From NCBI GenBank assembly GCA_964564105.1, contig CAZLZS010000010.1, positions 1 to 32,704 of the forward strand: a DNA stretch of 32,704 bases. Reading direction: 5' to 3'. Of this stretch, positions 15,329 to 22,542 are shown piece by piece (the first letter of the stretch is position 1; each line of letters starts with the position of its first letter). Below the pieces are notes generated by a model. That model was given only the letters and a program-made list of their open reading frames with translations. It searched no databases and had not been told where the DNA came from. Position numbers and translations under genes: made by a program. The DNA comes from JACOZG01 sp964564105 (lineage in GTDB: Bacteria; Patescibacteriota; Minisyncoccia; Phycocordibacterales; JACOZG01).

Positions 15329-15383
15329 TTGCTGGGAGGCGTTGCCTCCCAGCAACAAGCCCTGGCAAGGGTTACCCTTGCCA
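15329..15383. repeat. Two tandem perfect hairpins
   Basis: The first hairpin has 12-bp arms TTGCTGGGAGGC/GCCTCCCAGCAA with loop GTT (15329-15355). The second has 9-bp arms TGGCAAGGG/CCCTTGCCA with loop TTA (15363-15383). Neither is followed by a T run, so they are not ordinary terminators. They lie in the leader of the nuclease gene at 14476. Confidence 0.7.
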
Positions 15384-15458
15384 TAGAACAAAACATCATC
15401 AGAGATTTCGCCCAAACACTAGAGAGAGAACTGCGCCATCAACTTTCTCTTCACTAAA

Positions 15459-16529
15459 TCACTGCAGTCTGACCCCGCCCTGAAGACGCGTGCCGCCAAG
15501 GAGGCGAATAATCCGCGTTTTCTCCGGCGCGTAAGTAATCACAATGATGCCGGCTTTGCCGGCACCGGCACTGCCCTCACCACCACCACCACCACCACCA
15601 TATAAAGCGCCAGCGGCGCCGTTGCTGTCATTTCCGCCGCCGCCGCCACCACCACCGGAACCATAAGGTGTTTGAGAATCCCATTCAAGGCCAGTGCCGC
15701 CGGCGCCGGCAGCCCAACCCGGCGCTCCTCCGCCTCCTCCGCCACCTTTAGTTCCAGGGGTGCCCAGATCTCCAGAAATGCCACCGGCACCACCACCAAA
15801 CCCGCGACTATTATTACCCCCATCACCACCGACTCCACCACCTGGTCCATCAACGCCCGCTGTTCCACCGCCATTTCCACCGCCACCACCACCGGAGTAA
15901 TTAACCGTGGTGCCGGCACCACCGGTTGCTCCAATACCATCAGGCCCACCACCGCCGCCACCACCACCACCAGCATTTGTGGTAGTATTTCCTCCAGCAC
16001 CACCGGTACCGCCGGCGCGTGTGACCGTACCAACGCTACCACTAGCCAAACCGCCGGCGCCGCCAGCCACATTACCGCCACCGCTACCACCTTTGGCACA
16101 GACCGAGACGGTATCGGCGCAGGTATTCGCCGACCCGGCGGTCCGGTTGAAAAAAGTATCAGTGCCAGGATTGCCGTTGCTGTTGTTGTTCGGCGCCGCG
16201 CCGCCGGCGCCGACTTGAATTGTGACCAAGCTGCCACGGGTAAGCGTCGTAATATTAGAGCTTTTGGCATAGGCCCCACCACCACCACCACCGGCACCGT
16301 TACCAGTGTTGGCATTCCGGCCACTTGCCCCCCCGCCGATAACTTCAATAGTATTAGTGTTGGTCCAGTCATCGGGCACCTGCCAGGTGGTGCCCGAGGT
16401 GATGAACACGGTTTTGGCTAACGTCAAATTCGGTAAAATTAAACCCAGCAAACAGACCAAAACAATTTTCAATTTGTAATTTTTGGAAAATTGTTTAGAA
16501 AATAGAAATTGGAAATTAAGAATTATCAA
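15459..16529 (-). CDS. Secreted glycine-rich repeat protein
   Basis: After an N-terminal basic stretch and a hydrophobic signal segment (KIVLVCLLGLILPNLTLAK), the mature part starts TVFITSGTTWQVPDDWTN, then about 250 residues of Gly runs (up to nine in a row) mixed with Ala, Asn, Ser and Thr. It ends with GKAGIIVITY and a short basic tail. The opening matches the glycine-rich surface and tail-like domain found in phage and CPR proteins. No ATG is available; TTG at 16529 is the best start and comes directly after the peptidoglycan-binding gene. The low-complexity GGN codon runs dominate both strands here. Confidence 0.72.
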   Translation of the reverse strand: MIILNFQFLFSKQFSKNYKLKIVLVCLLGLILPNLTLAKTVFITSGTTWQVPDDWTNTNTIEVIGGGASGRNANTGNGAGGGGGGAYAKSSNITTLTRGSLVTIQVGAGGAAPNNNSNGNPGTDTFFNRTAGSANTCADTVSVCAKGGSGGGNVAGGAGGLASGSVGTVTRAGGTGGAGGNTTTNAGGGGGGGGGPDGIGATGGAGTTVNYSGGGGGGNGGGTAGVDGPGGGVGGDGGNNSRGFGGGAGGISGDLGTPGTKGGGGGGGAPGWAAGAGGTGLEWDSQTPYGSGGGGGGGGNDSNGAAGALYGGGGGGGEGSAGAGKAGIIVITYAPEKTRIIRLLGGTRLQGGVRLQ

Positions 16530-16540
16530 TGATAAGTGTG

Positions 16541-17371
16541 TTACTGACCCAGAGTGGTGAAGGAAGCCGTCGTGGAGGTGCTGTGGTTGCCGGCGTAATC
16601 GGTGGCGACAAGATAATAGTAATAAGTGGTGCTGGCGAAAAGATTGGTGAGCGCCAGTTGATGACTCGTTCGCCAAACCTGGTCCGAGGCCAAAAGCGGA
16701 TAGGCCGCGCTATCCACTGGCGTGGAAGTGGCGTAATGCAACGCGCCAGTCGTTAACTCATTAGTCTGCCAGACGATCACCGTGCTGGAAGCGGTAGTGG
16801 AAGTGGCGGCGGCGCCAGTGATTATCGGCGCGGTCGTATCTTGCCCGGGCGAGGTGGTGGTGGCCAGACCGAGTTTCTTCAAGATGCCTGGCGCCCGCAG
16901 AAGCCCCGGCGGAATCTTGCCCGAATGCCCCGCACCTTCAGTCAATAATTCGTTAATCTTCCAAAGCGTGCGTTCATCAACTTCACCAGTTTCTGTGAGA
17001 CCGGCTTTCTTCTGTAGCTTCTTCAGCGCTTTCTCGGTCAACAGGCCGAAATAACCGGTTTGGTACCCTTCTGGATAGATCTCCGGATCAGTGGCCAGCA
17101 GGGCCTGCAACAGTCTCACTTCTTGATCGCTCGTTCCCTTCATCATTCTCTTACTCAAACGGATTTCCGACTTGACCGACACAGACTGGAGTTTAAGCGT
17201 CTCGAGTTTAGCTTGCAGAACAGCCAACTCCCGCCGCAGCTGATTGAGTAATTGAACCCTCTCGGCCGAGAGCGGCGTCACTACGGACGTCTGGGCCGAA
17301 ATCATCAGAGGGACGCTAATGAGCACGGCTGACATTAAACTTACTAGCCATAACTTCTGATTTAGATTCAT
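16541..17371 (-). CDS. Secreted peptidoglycan-binding and fibronectin type III protein
   Basis: The 276-residue protein has a signal peptide (residues 1-26, LWLVSLMSAVLISVPLMISA), a coiled coil (about 36-68), and a peptidoglycan-binding-like domain (about 75-145) with VRLLQALLATDPEIYPEGY and FGLLTEKALKKLQKKAGL. A Thr/Ser-rich linker leads to a C-terminal FN3/purple-acid-phosphatase-N-like domain (about 185-276) containing IVWQTNELTTGALHYAT and YYYYLVATDYAGN. It probably sits on the cell wall and displays the FN3 domain. The glycine-rich protein follows 12 bp downstream, so the two are likely expressed together. Confidence 0.85.
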   Translation of the reverse strand: MNLNQKLWLVSLMSAVLISVPLMISAQTSVVTPLSAERVQLLNQLRRELAVLQAKLETLKLQSVSVKSEIRLSKRMMKGTSDQEVRLLQALLATDPEIYPEGYQTGYFGLLTEKALKKLQKKAGLTETGEVDERTLWKINELLTEGAGHSGKIPPGLLRAPGILKKLGLATTTSPGQDTTAPIITGAAATSTTASSTVIVWQTNELTTGALHYATSTPVDSAAYPLLASDQVWRTSHQLALTNLFASTTYYYYLVATDYAGNHSTSTTASFTTLGQ

Positions 17372-17422
17372 AGTTATTGTGTAATTAATTGATAATTTCG
17401 AGGTGATTCAACCCCAGGTTTA

Positions 17423-19771
17423 TTATACTCCAAGCTCGGCCCAGTTCAAACCAGTGGATACTTTAACTGACAAAGGGATCGGCCAGTCAATGACCCCTTC
17501 TATTGCTTGCTTTAAGACCGGGGTAACCGCGGCGACTTCGGTTTCCACCACCTCATAAATCAACTCGTCATGGACTGTCAGCAAAAGGTGGGTAAGGGGC
17601 CGGAGACCGCGGTTCAGCAATTCGGTTTCCACTCGAATCATGGCCAATTTGATAATGTCGGCGGCCGTGCCTTGAAGGGGCGCGTTCATGGCCATCCGTT
17701 CGGCCGCGGCGCGCACTTCAGGCAGAGGCGAGCCGAGCGCCGGTAAGTAACGGCGCCGGCCGAACTGGGTTACAGTGTAACCTCTCTGACTGGCTTCGGC
17801 TTTAACCCCGTCAAGGTAAGAACGGATTTGCGGAAAAGTGGCAAAGTAGCGATGGTAAAATTCGGCCGCGGCCGGGCGCGTCGTGTTTAGATTAACCTTG
17901 AGAGCGTTGAGACCCATACCGTAAATAATGCCGAAGTTAATGACCTTAGCTTGCCGACGCATCTCCGAAGTTACCGCCCTAGCGTCAACATTAAAGACTC
18001 GGGCGGCCACGCCAGTATGGATGTCAATATTATTTCTAAACAAATCAAGCAGTATGTCGTCGCCCGAGAGCACGGCCAACACCCGCATCTCAATTTGCGA
18101 ATAATCCAGAGCCACAAAACAATGACCGTCGCGGGCGACAAACGCCCGGCGCACCAACCCGCCCCAGCCGGCGCCGGCCGGGATATTCTGGAGGTTGGGG
18201 TCACGAGAAGACAGCCGACCGGTCGCTGTGCCGGTTTGATCAAAAGTGGTATGGATTGCGCCAGCCGCGTCAGCCAGCGTCGGCAGAGTATCGAGGTAAG
18301 TCGAGAGTAGCTTCTGGCGCTCGCGGTAAGCCAAAATATCAGCGATGATCGGGTAATCGCCGCGGAGTTTGTTGAGTTCTGACTCGCGCGTGGACCGTCG
18401 ACCGCCAACGGTTTTTCGCAAACCCTTGAGGGGTAAACCGAGCTCGTTGAAGAGCACCTGGCCGAGTTGCTTGGGAGAATTGAGATTAAATTCTCGTCTG
18501 GCCGCCCGGTAAATTTTTTTCTCAAGGCCCCTCAATTCTTTATGAACATCGACTGAGAGCGATTGGAGATACCCGATATTAATTTTGATGCCGCGCTTTT
18601 CCGCCGCCTCGAGAATCGGGATAAGCGGTAATTCGATTTCTTCGTAAACTCGCGTCAGCCCCTCGCGCGCCAACTGCTCTGCGAGCCAAACCCGCGCCGC
18701 CCGAGGCTCGCTCTGGCCGGTGTGCTTCGCAATCTCGTCCCAGCTGAAATGAGACTGTTCTGGATTAAGCAACCAAGCGGCGATTTGCAGTTCCCGTAAC
18801 GCTAAGCCATTAACCGGACTCGCTTTGGCTTTTGCTGGAGTGGACCCTGGCGTTTGATTGAATAGATTCTTCAATCGCTCTTTAAGCGTTCGGAATGACA
18901 GCTGGTCAAATAATTGCTCGGCCGCGGCCAATTTGACCCCGGCGCGCCAGGTCTCAACGGGTAGAGAAAAAGTGATCGGTGCGTCACGCCGGATGGTGGC
19001 GAGAGTTTTGGAAAAGAACGCTTCTTCCTCGCCGGCAAGCAGTAATTTAATTATCCGCTCTCGAATACCAGCTTGCCGGAAGACGGCCGGAGTCTCTTTT
19101 AATTTGGCATAGATCGTCTCGAGGGCGCCGAACTGACTCACCAACGTCGTCGCGGTTTTCTCGCCGATACCGGCGATGCCGATGATGTTGTCCGACGGAT
19201 CGCCGCGGAGTCCTTTCCAATCGGCCAGACGCTCGGGGCCGAAACCGAAACGGGCGCGAGTGGCTGTTTCGTCGTAGATCACGGTTTCGTTCAGCCTTTT
19301 CTTAAAAGTGTAAACAGTCACCCGCTGGCCATCAACTAATTGCAACGTATCAAGATCGCCTGAAGCAATGATAATCTTGAGGTCCTTCAATTTTTTAGTC
19401 TGCTCAACAATCGTGCCGATAATATCATCGGCTTCAAAACCCGCCTGTTCGTAAACCGGCACGTTTAAGGTCGCGAAGAGTTCGCGCGAGCGCTCGATTT
19501 GACTGACTAAGTCCGAAGCCACCGGCTTCCGGCCGGCCTTGTACTCTTTATAGGCCGCCTTGCGGAAGGTCGGTTCCGGCCGGTCATAACAGGCCGCTAG
19601 ATAGTCTGGTTTCAACTCAGCAATGAGCTTAATCAGCATGGCCGCCAAACCGTAAAGCCCGCCGGTGGGCTCGCCGGATTTGGTTGTAAAATCCGGCAAG
19701 GCATGGTAAGCCCGGTGCAAAATCGCGTGGACGTCGAGCAGAACCAGAGTTTTGGTCTTGGCCGCGGGCAT
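17423..19771 (-). CDS. polA: DNA polymerase I
   Basis: From MPAAKTKTLVLLDVHAILHR the 783-residue protein has a 5'-3' exonuclease domain (about 1-285, with GFEADDIIGTI, ASGDLDTLQLV and GIAGIGEKTA), a short degenerate proofreading region, and a polymerase domain. Polymerase motifs are SRDPNLQNIP, motif A VALDYSQIEMRVLA, motif B RRQAKVINFGIIYGM and motif C TVHDELIYEV. The ATG at 19771 is internal to a longer open frame: the RT reads into it with no stop. A truncated copy of the polA start lies at 22430-22486 beyond the DGR. Confidence 0.93.
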   Translation of the reverse strand: MPAAKTKTLVLLDVHAILHRAYHALPDFTTKSGEPTGGLYGLAAMLIKLIAELKPDYLAACYDRPEPTFRKAAYKEYKAGRKPVASDLVSQIERSRELFATLNVPVYEQAGFEADDIIGTIVEQTKKLKDLKIIIASGDLDTLQLVDGQRVTVYTFKKRLNETVIYDETATRARFGFGPERLADWKGLRGDPSDNIIGIAGIGEKTATTLVSQFGALETIYAKLKETPAVFRQAGIRERIIKLLLAGEEEAFFSKTLATIRRDAPITFSLPVETWRAGVKLAAAEQLFDQLSFRTLKERLKNLFNQTPGSTPAKAKASPVNGLALRELQIAAWLLNPEQSHFSWDEIAKHTGQSEPRAARVWLAEQLAREGLTRVYEEIELPLIPILEAAEKRGIKINIGYLQSLSVDVHKELRGLEKKIYRAARREFNLNSPKQLGQVLFNELGLPLKGLRKTVGGRRSTRESELNKLRGDYPIIADILAYRERQKLLSTYLDTLPTLADAAGAIHTTFDQTGTATGRLSSRDPNLQNIPAGAGWGGLVRRAFVARDGHCFVALDYSQIEMRVLAVLSGDDILLDLFRNNIDIHTGVAARVFNVDARAVTSEMRRQAKVINFGIIYGMGLNALKVNLNTTRPAAAEFYHRYFATFPQIRSYLDGVKAEASQRGYTVTQFGRRRYLPALGSPLPEVRAAAERMAMNAPLQGTAADIIKLAMIRVETELLNRGLRPLTHLLLTVHDELIYEVVETEVAAVTPVLKQAIEGVIDWPIPLSVKVSTGLNWAELGV

Positions 19772-20798
19772 AATCAAATGGTAGCACAACCAAGTTCTAA
19801 ATTGTTGCTTTAATCGAAAACTGCGGCAATGGCTCAATAATCCCAAATATGACAACGGGTTGCGTTCACCAATCTCACCCTTTCCCAACTGCCGCAATAG
19901 CCGTCTTCTCGTTCTCGTCCGCAACACCCGATAATAAGGCCTGGCGACATAACCAAGATAATCAATCCCCTGACGAAATTTACGGATGGTGATTTTGTTA
20001 TTATGCAAATCAAGTTTAAGCTGCGCGTTTAAAAAGCATCGCAAGGGTGATATTAATTTCCCCAAAACCTCGGGTGATTGGTCAACAAACAAAAAATCGT
20101 CGCAGTAACGGATGTAGTACTTGGTTTTGAGTTGATGTTTAATGAATTGGTCCAATTCGTTCAGGTATATGTTGGCAAAAATTTGGCTGGTCACATTGCC
20201 GAGCGGTAATCCTTTACCGTGAGCAGTTTCAAAACTACCAATAATCTGCTCGAGTAGTTTTAATGTTTTCGGAAAACTAATTCTTCGCCGCAGTAAATCC
20301 ATCAAAACATTTTGGTCAACCGAATCGAAAAACTTTCTGATGTCGCACTGCAAAACAAAGATTGGCGTTTGGTAATTCTGGCTGGTTTTTCTCGCAAACT
20401 TTTCAAGCCGGTAGACCGCCCGATGTACCCCTTTCCTTTTACGACAGGAATAGGAATCAAAAATGAAAGTCGGATCAAAAATCTGATACAATACCCGATA
20501 GACAGCTTGATGCAGAACGCGATCCCGCACTGAAGCTTTATGAATCCGCCGTGGTTTGGGATCAGAAATAGTAAATAATTCGTAGGGATCTGGTATGTAA
20601 TCGCCGTCAATTAGTGATTGTCGCAATCGCCACAAATTATCCTCGAGTGACCACTCAAATTTCTGAACATCCGGCTTTGAGCGTTTGCCGCGGCGAAACT
20701 CGCGCCAAGCAGCCAGCAGGTTTCCAAGTGAAATTATTTTATGAAAAGTCTCCCCAGTAAGCCCCCCCCCCGACGGTTTTGACCTGTCGATTGTTCAT
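19772..20798 (-). CDS. DGR reverse transcriptase, frame broken at a G run and fused to polA
   Basis: This RT copies the template RNA with adenine-specific errors. Motifs are CDIRKFFDSVDQ (catalytic Asp), GLPLGNVTSQIFANIYL (the GNxxSQ form typical of DGR RTs in place of the QG of group II introns) and YIRYCDDFLFV (catalytic YxDD). In the sequence as given, the frame is open only from a TTG at 20635. With one G fewer in the 10-G run (20762-20771) the frame starts at the ATG at 20798 and gains the normal N-terminus (HKIISLGNLLAAWREFRRGK), for 342 residues. There is no stop before the polA ATG. TTGCCA-N18-TAAAAT about 20 bp upstream is a possible promoter. Confidence 0.88.
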
Positions 20799-21122
20799 AA
20801 GTTAAGAGAATTTTATCTCACGGCCTATCTGGTTGGCAAAAAATTGCCGAAGCGAGAAAGGTTTGGTTTGTGGGGCAAGATTGAGACGGTGATTTTGGAA
20901 GTTTTAGTGCTCTTAATCGAGGCCGGGTTGTCGTCAAAGATAAATAAATTGCCAATACTTGAAAGAACCAGAATCAAAATCGAAACCATTAAACAACTAG
21001 TTCGTTTGAGCAACGAGGGAAAAATAATTGAGGAAAAAGCATACCTTGATCAGCAAAATCAATTACAGGAAATATCAAGAATGTTGAACGGCTGGATCAG
21101 ATACACACAAAAGGAGCCCTAG
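20741..21122 (+). CDS. avd: DGR accessory variability determinant (Avd), frame broken at a C run
   Basis: This is a four-helix-bundle protein of the Avd/S23-like family, which binds the DGR RT and template RNA and is needed for mutagenic retrotransposition in the Bordetella phage model. The conserved stretches are LPKRERFGLWGKIETVILEV, LERTRIKIETIKQLVRLSNE and the closing LQEISRMLNGWIRYT. As given, the frame has no usable start before a TTG inside helix 1 (20844). Dropping one of ten Cs at 20762-20771 joins it to the ATG at 20741 and yields 126 residues. It runs opposite to the RT and overlaps its 5' end by 58 bp, which is unusual for DGRs. Confidence 0.83.
20762..20771. repeat. Homopolymeric C10 tract in the RT/avd overlap
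   Basis: Ten consecutive Cs lie within the first codons of avd (plus) and the RT (minus, as Gs). A length of nine puts both genes in frame with an ATG; ten breaks both. The tract is either a contingency locus or a homopolymer length error. Confidence 0.85.
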
Positions 21123-21128
21123 GGCTCC
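21109..21128 (-). terminator. Terminator of the DGR template RNA, overlapping the avd stop
   Basis: The 16-bp palindrome GGAGCCCTAGGGCTCC (21113-21128) folds as a 6-bp stem with a CTAG loop. On the minus strand it is followed by TTTTG, so it would end transcripts coming from the template repeat 10 bp upstream. It contains the TAG stop of avd on the plus strand. Confidence 0.6.
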
Positions 21129-21137
21129 CTGATGTGC

Positions 21138-21257
21138 GAAACTTCCAGACGGATACCGCCGTTCGGGTTAGCATTGTCACGATTAGACCAATTCACCCTA
21201 AACTTGCCGTCGTCCGCGTTCCAGTTGGCGTTGGCAACGTGGCCGCCGGGATCCAGA
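21138..21257 (-). other. DGR template repeat (TR)
   Basis: This 120-bp donor aligns without gaps to the variable repeat 398 bp away. All 14 differences fall at A of the minus (coding) strand in this copy: plus positions 21144, 21154, 21162, 21163, 21169, 21175, 21183, 21184, 21199, 21213, 21220, 21226, 21232 and 21240. Its virtual translation is rich in Asn (HVANANWNADDGKF), because AAY codons are the best substrate for adenine mutagenesis. It is a non-coding RNA donor; the short reading frame through it is not taken as a gene. Confidence 0.95.
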
Positions 21258-21474
21258 AATTGCTCGATACCATCGGAATCACCGATAATCTTTCTCAAAA
21301 TTATCTGCGTTGTCTCATCCTTGTGAGCTAAGTTTGGAAGCATCCGCCTAGAGCGGAATCCTCACCAGTATCGAGCAAGCAGTTTCGTTACAAACTGTGG
21401 CAAATCGATATTCGCTTCGCCAGCCGGCGAACGAACCGACTGTATTAGCCAAAACTATTTTAAAATACAGAAAA

Positions 21475-21501
21475 CCGCTGTGCAACAAGGTTGCACAGCG
21501 G
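21475..21501. repeat. Perfect hairpin downstream of the variable repeat
   Basis: The 12-bp arms CCGCTGTGCAAC/GTTGCACAGCGG have a 3-base loop (AAG on plus). It lies 34 bp beyond the 3' end of the variable repeat in the gene direction and is followed on the minus strand by TTTTC. It can serve as the terminator of the target gene. A hairpin just downstream of the variable repeat is also a known target-recognition element in phage DGRs. Confidence 0.75.
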
Positions 21502-21531
21502 CATGAGATTAAAAGGAACGAGTTACAAGGT

Positions 21532-22311
21532 TTAGGAAACTGCCAGACGGACACCGCCGCGCGGGTCAGCATCGTCACGAGAAGACCAATTCACCCCAAA
21601 CTTGCCGTCGACCGCGTACCAGTGGGCGTAGGCAACGAGGCCGCCGGGATCCAGAGAAGAGGTGCGGGTCCAGCCAATCGGATCGAGGTGTTCGGGGATC
21701 TGGAAAGTTTGGGCCTCGGCTCGATGGTCGCGGTTTAACCAGAAGCCGAAGGGCTCAAGGCTGATGCGGTGGCGGATGGAAAGGAAGAGAAGCCCACTGG
21801 CCAGCGCCTGGTTGTAGGAGAGTCTGGTGTCTGGTTCGACGCTGGGTTGAATCAGCACCACCGGCACTTCATCAATTGGCCGCAGGTAGGTCTCGACCAC
21901 TTTCAGCTCATCGAGGTCGTTCCAATACTTCCAGCACGAAAAGAATTTGGTGCTCACGGTGAGGTCGTAGAGACCTTGCGGGGTCAAATCCCGCGGCGTG
22001 ACCACCGGCCAATCAAAGCCCGGCCGGTAAAGCGGGGGGACGAGGTCGGCGGCGGCGAGGACGCGGCCGCCGACGATTTTCCAGAATTCAACCCAGAGGT
22101 CGAGGAGGCGGAGGAGGAAGTCGGGGTGAGAAATCTTTTTCTCGTTTCGCCTTCTTGACAAGTGTTTGATGGCGTCGGGAAATGGATTACGCCGTTTGGC
22201 GAAAAGCGCCAATTCATCGTGAGTAAAGACACCCTTAGCTGTCTTGCCAAAAATGTCGCCAAGCACGCCAAGCGTTCGGCTCGGAATGCTACCGGGCAGG
22301 TTTTTAGCCAT
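21532..22311 (-). CDS. DGR target (variable) protein
   Basis: The 259-residue protein has no signal peptide or membrane segment. Its N-terminal and middle regions (MAKNLPGSIPSRTLGVLGDI to about residue 215) are not recognised. The last 40 residues are the variable region, ending GGVRLAVS, which suggests the C-type-lectin-like fold common among DGR targets. GFWLNRDHRAEAQTFQIPEH just before it may belong to the same domain. The start has a good ribosome site (GAAAGGAA) and a strong promoter at 22378-22406. The ligand is unknown; lack of an export signal suggests a cytoplasmic role or non-classical display. Confidence 0.9.
   Translation of the reverse strand: MAKNLPGSIPSRTLGVLGDIFGKTAKGVFTHDELALFAKRRNPFPDAIKHLSRRRNEKKISHPDFLLRLLDLWVEFWKIVGGRVLAAADLVPPLYRPGFDWPVVTPRDLTPQGLYDLTVSTKFFSCWKYWNDLDELKVVETYLRPIDEVPVVLIQPSVEPDTRLSYNQALASGLLFLSIRHRISLEPFGFWLNRDHRAEAQTFQIPEHLDPIGWTRTSSLDPGGLVAYAHWYAVDGKFGVNWSSRDDADPRGGVRLAVS
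21536..21655 (-). other. DGR variable repeat (VR)
   Basis: This 120-bp copy forms the last 40 codons of the target gene. Relative to the template it carries 14 substitutions, all replacing template A on the coding strand: to G, T and C. Residue changes include H to L, N to Y, N to H, N to Y, D to V, R to G, N to S, N to D twice, N to R, I to V and E to A. The invariant frame retains VNWS and GGxRL, as expected for a stable fold with variable surface positions. Confidence 0.95.
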
Positions 22312-22377
22312 GGCCAGTTCCTTTCAATCAAAGACCAAGAGTTTTGCCAAAAACAACATGTTTTCGGCGCCGGCTGC

Positions 22378-22406
22378 ATCCTAGCAAATTAGGATAGTTT
22401 TGTCAA
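22378..22406 (-). promoter_or_regulatory. Strong promoter of the DGR target gene
   Basis: On the minus strand TTGACA (22401-22406), a 17-bp spacer and TAGGAT (22378-22383) preceded by TGC (extended -10). The expected leader is about 60 nt. The promoter lies immediately downstream of the truncated polA start, within the inserted segment. Confidence 0.75.
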
Positions 22407-22429
22407 ATTTTTGGCTTCTGGCGGGAACA

Positions 22430-22486
22430 TCATCCGTGGACGTCGAGCAGGACCAGAATTTTGGTTTTACTTTTGGTAACTGACAT
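22430..22486 (-). pseudogene. Truncated 5' end of polA
   Basis: The minus-strand frame reads MSVTKSKTKILVLLDVHG and stops. It matches the start of the polymerase at 19771 (MPAAKTKTLVLLDVHA). The block CTGGTCCTGCTCGACGTCC is nearly identical to polA and homology ends at GACGTCCACG. The first codons have diverged, so the copies may come from different strains. Together with 19771 it brackets the DGR as direct repeats. Confidence 0.85.
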
Positions 22487-22542
22487 AACTTATCAGAGCA
22501 AAACCTTAATTACTCGAGTCGAGGAAAGATCGGTAAAAAGCA

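Noticed and set aside
15568..16300. Tandem CCACCACCACC tracts as a repeat element or CRISPR-like array
   Set aside because: The repeats are codon runs of polyglycine on the minus strand and lack unique spacers.
15672..16421. Long plus-strand ORFs rich in Pro, Thr and Ala opposite the glycine-rich gene
   Set aside because: Reverse complements of GGN runs give Pro/Thr/Ala frames automatically. The minus strand has the signal peptide and the coherent domain order.
20302..20610. ORFs in other frames within the RT gene
   Set aside because: They lie fully inside the RT reading frame, which carries all catalytic motifs; composition is that of a shadow frame.
21119..21343. A 74-residue minus-strand ORF running through the template repeat
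   Set aside because: It covers the TR and its flank, has no start signal, and its similarity to the target protein is the TR itself. It is a by-product of the non-coding donor.
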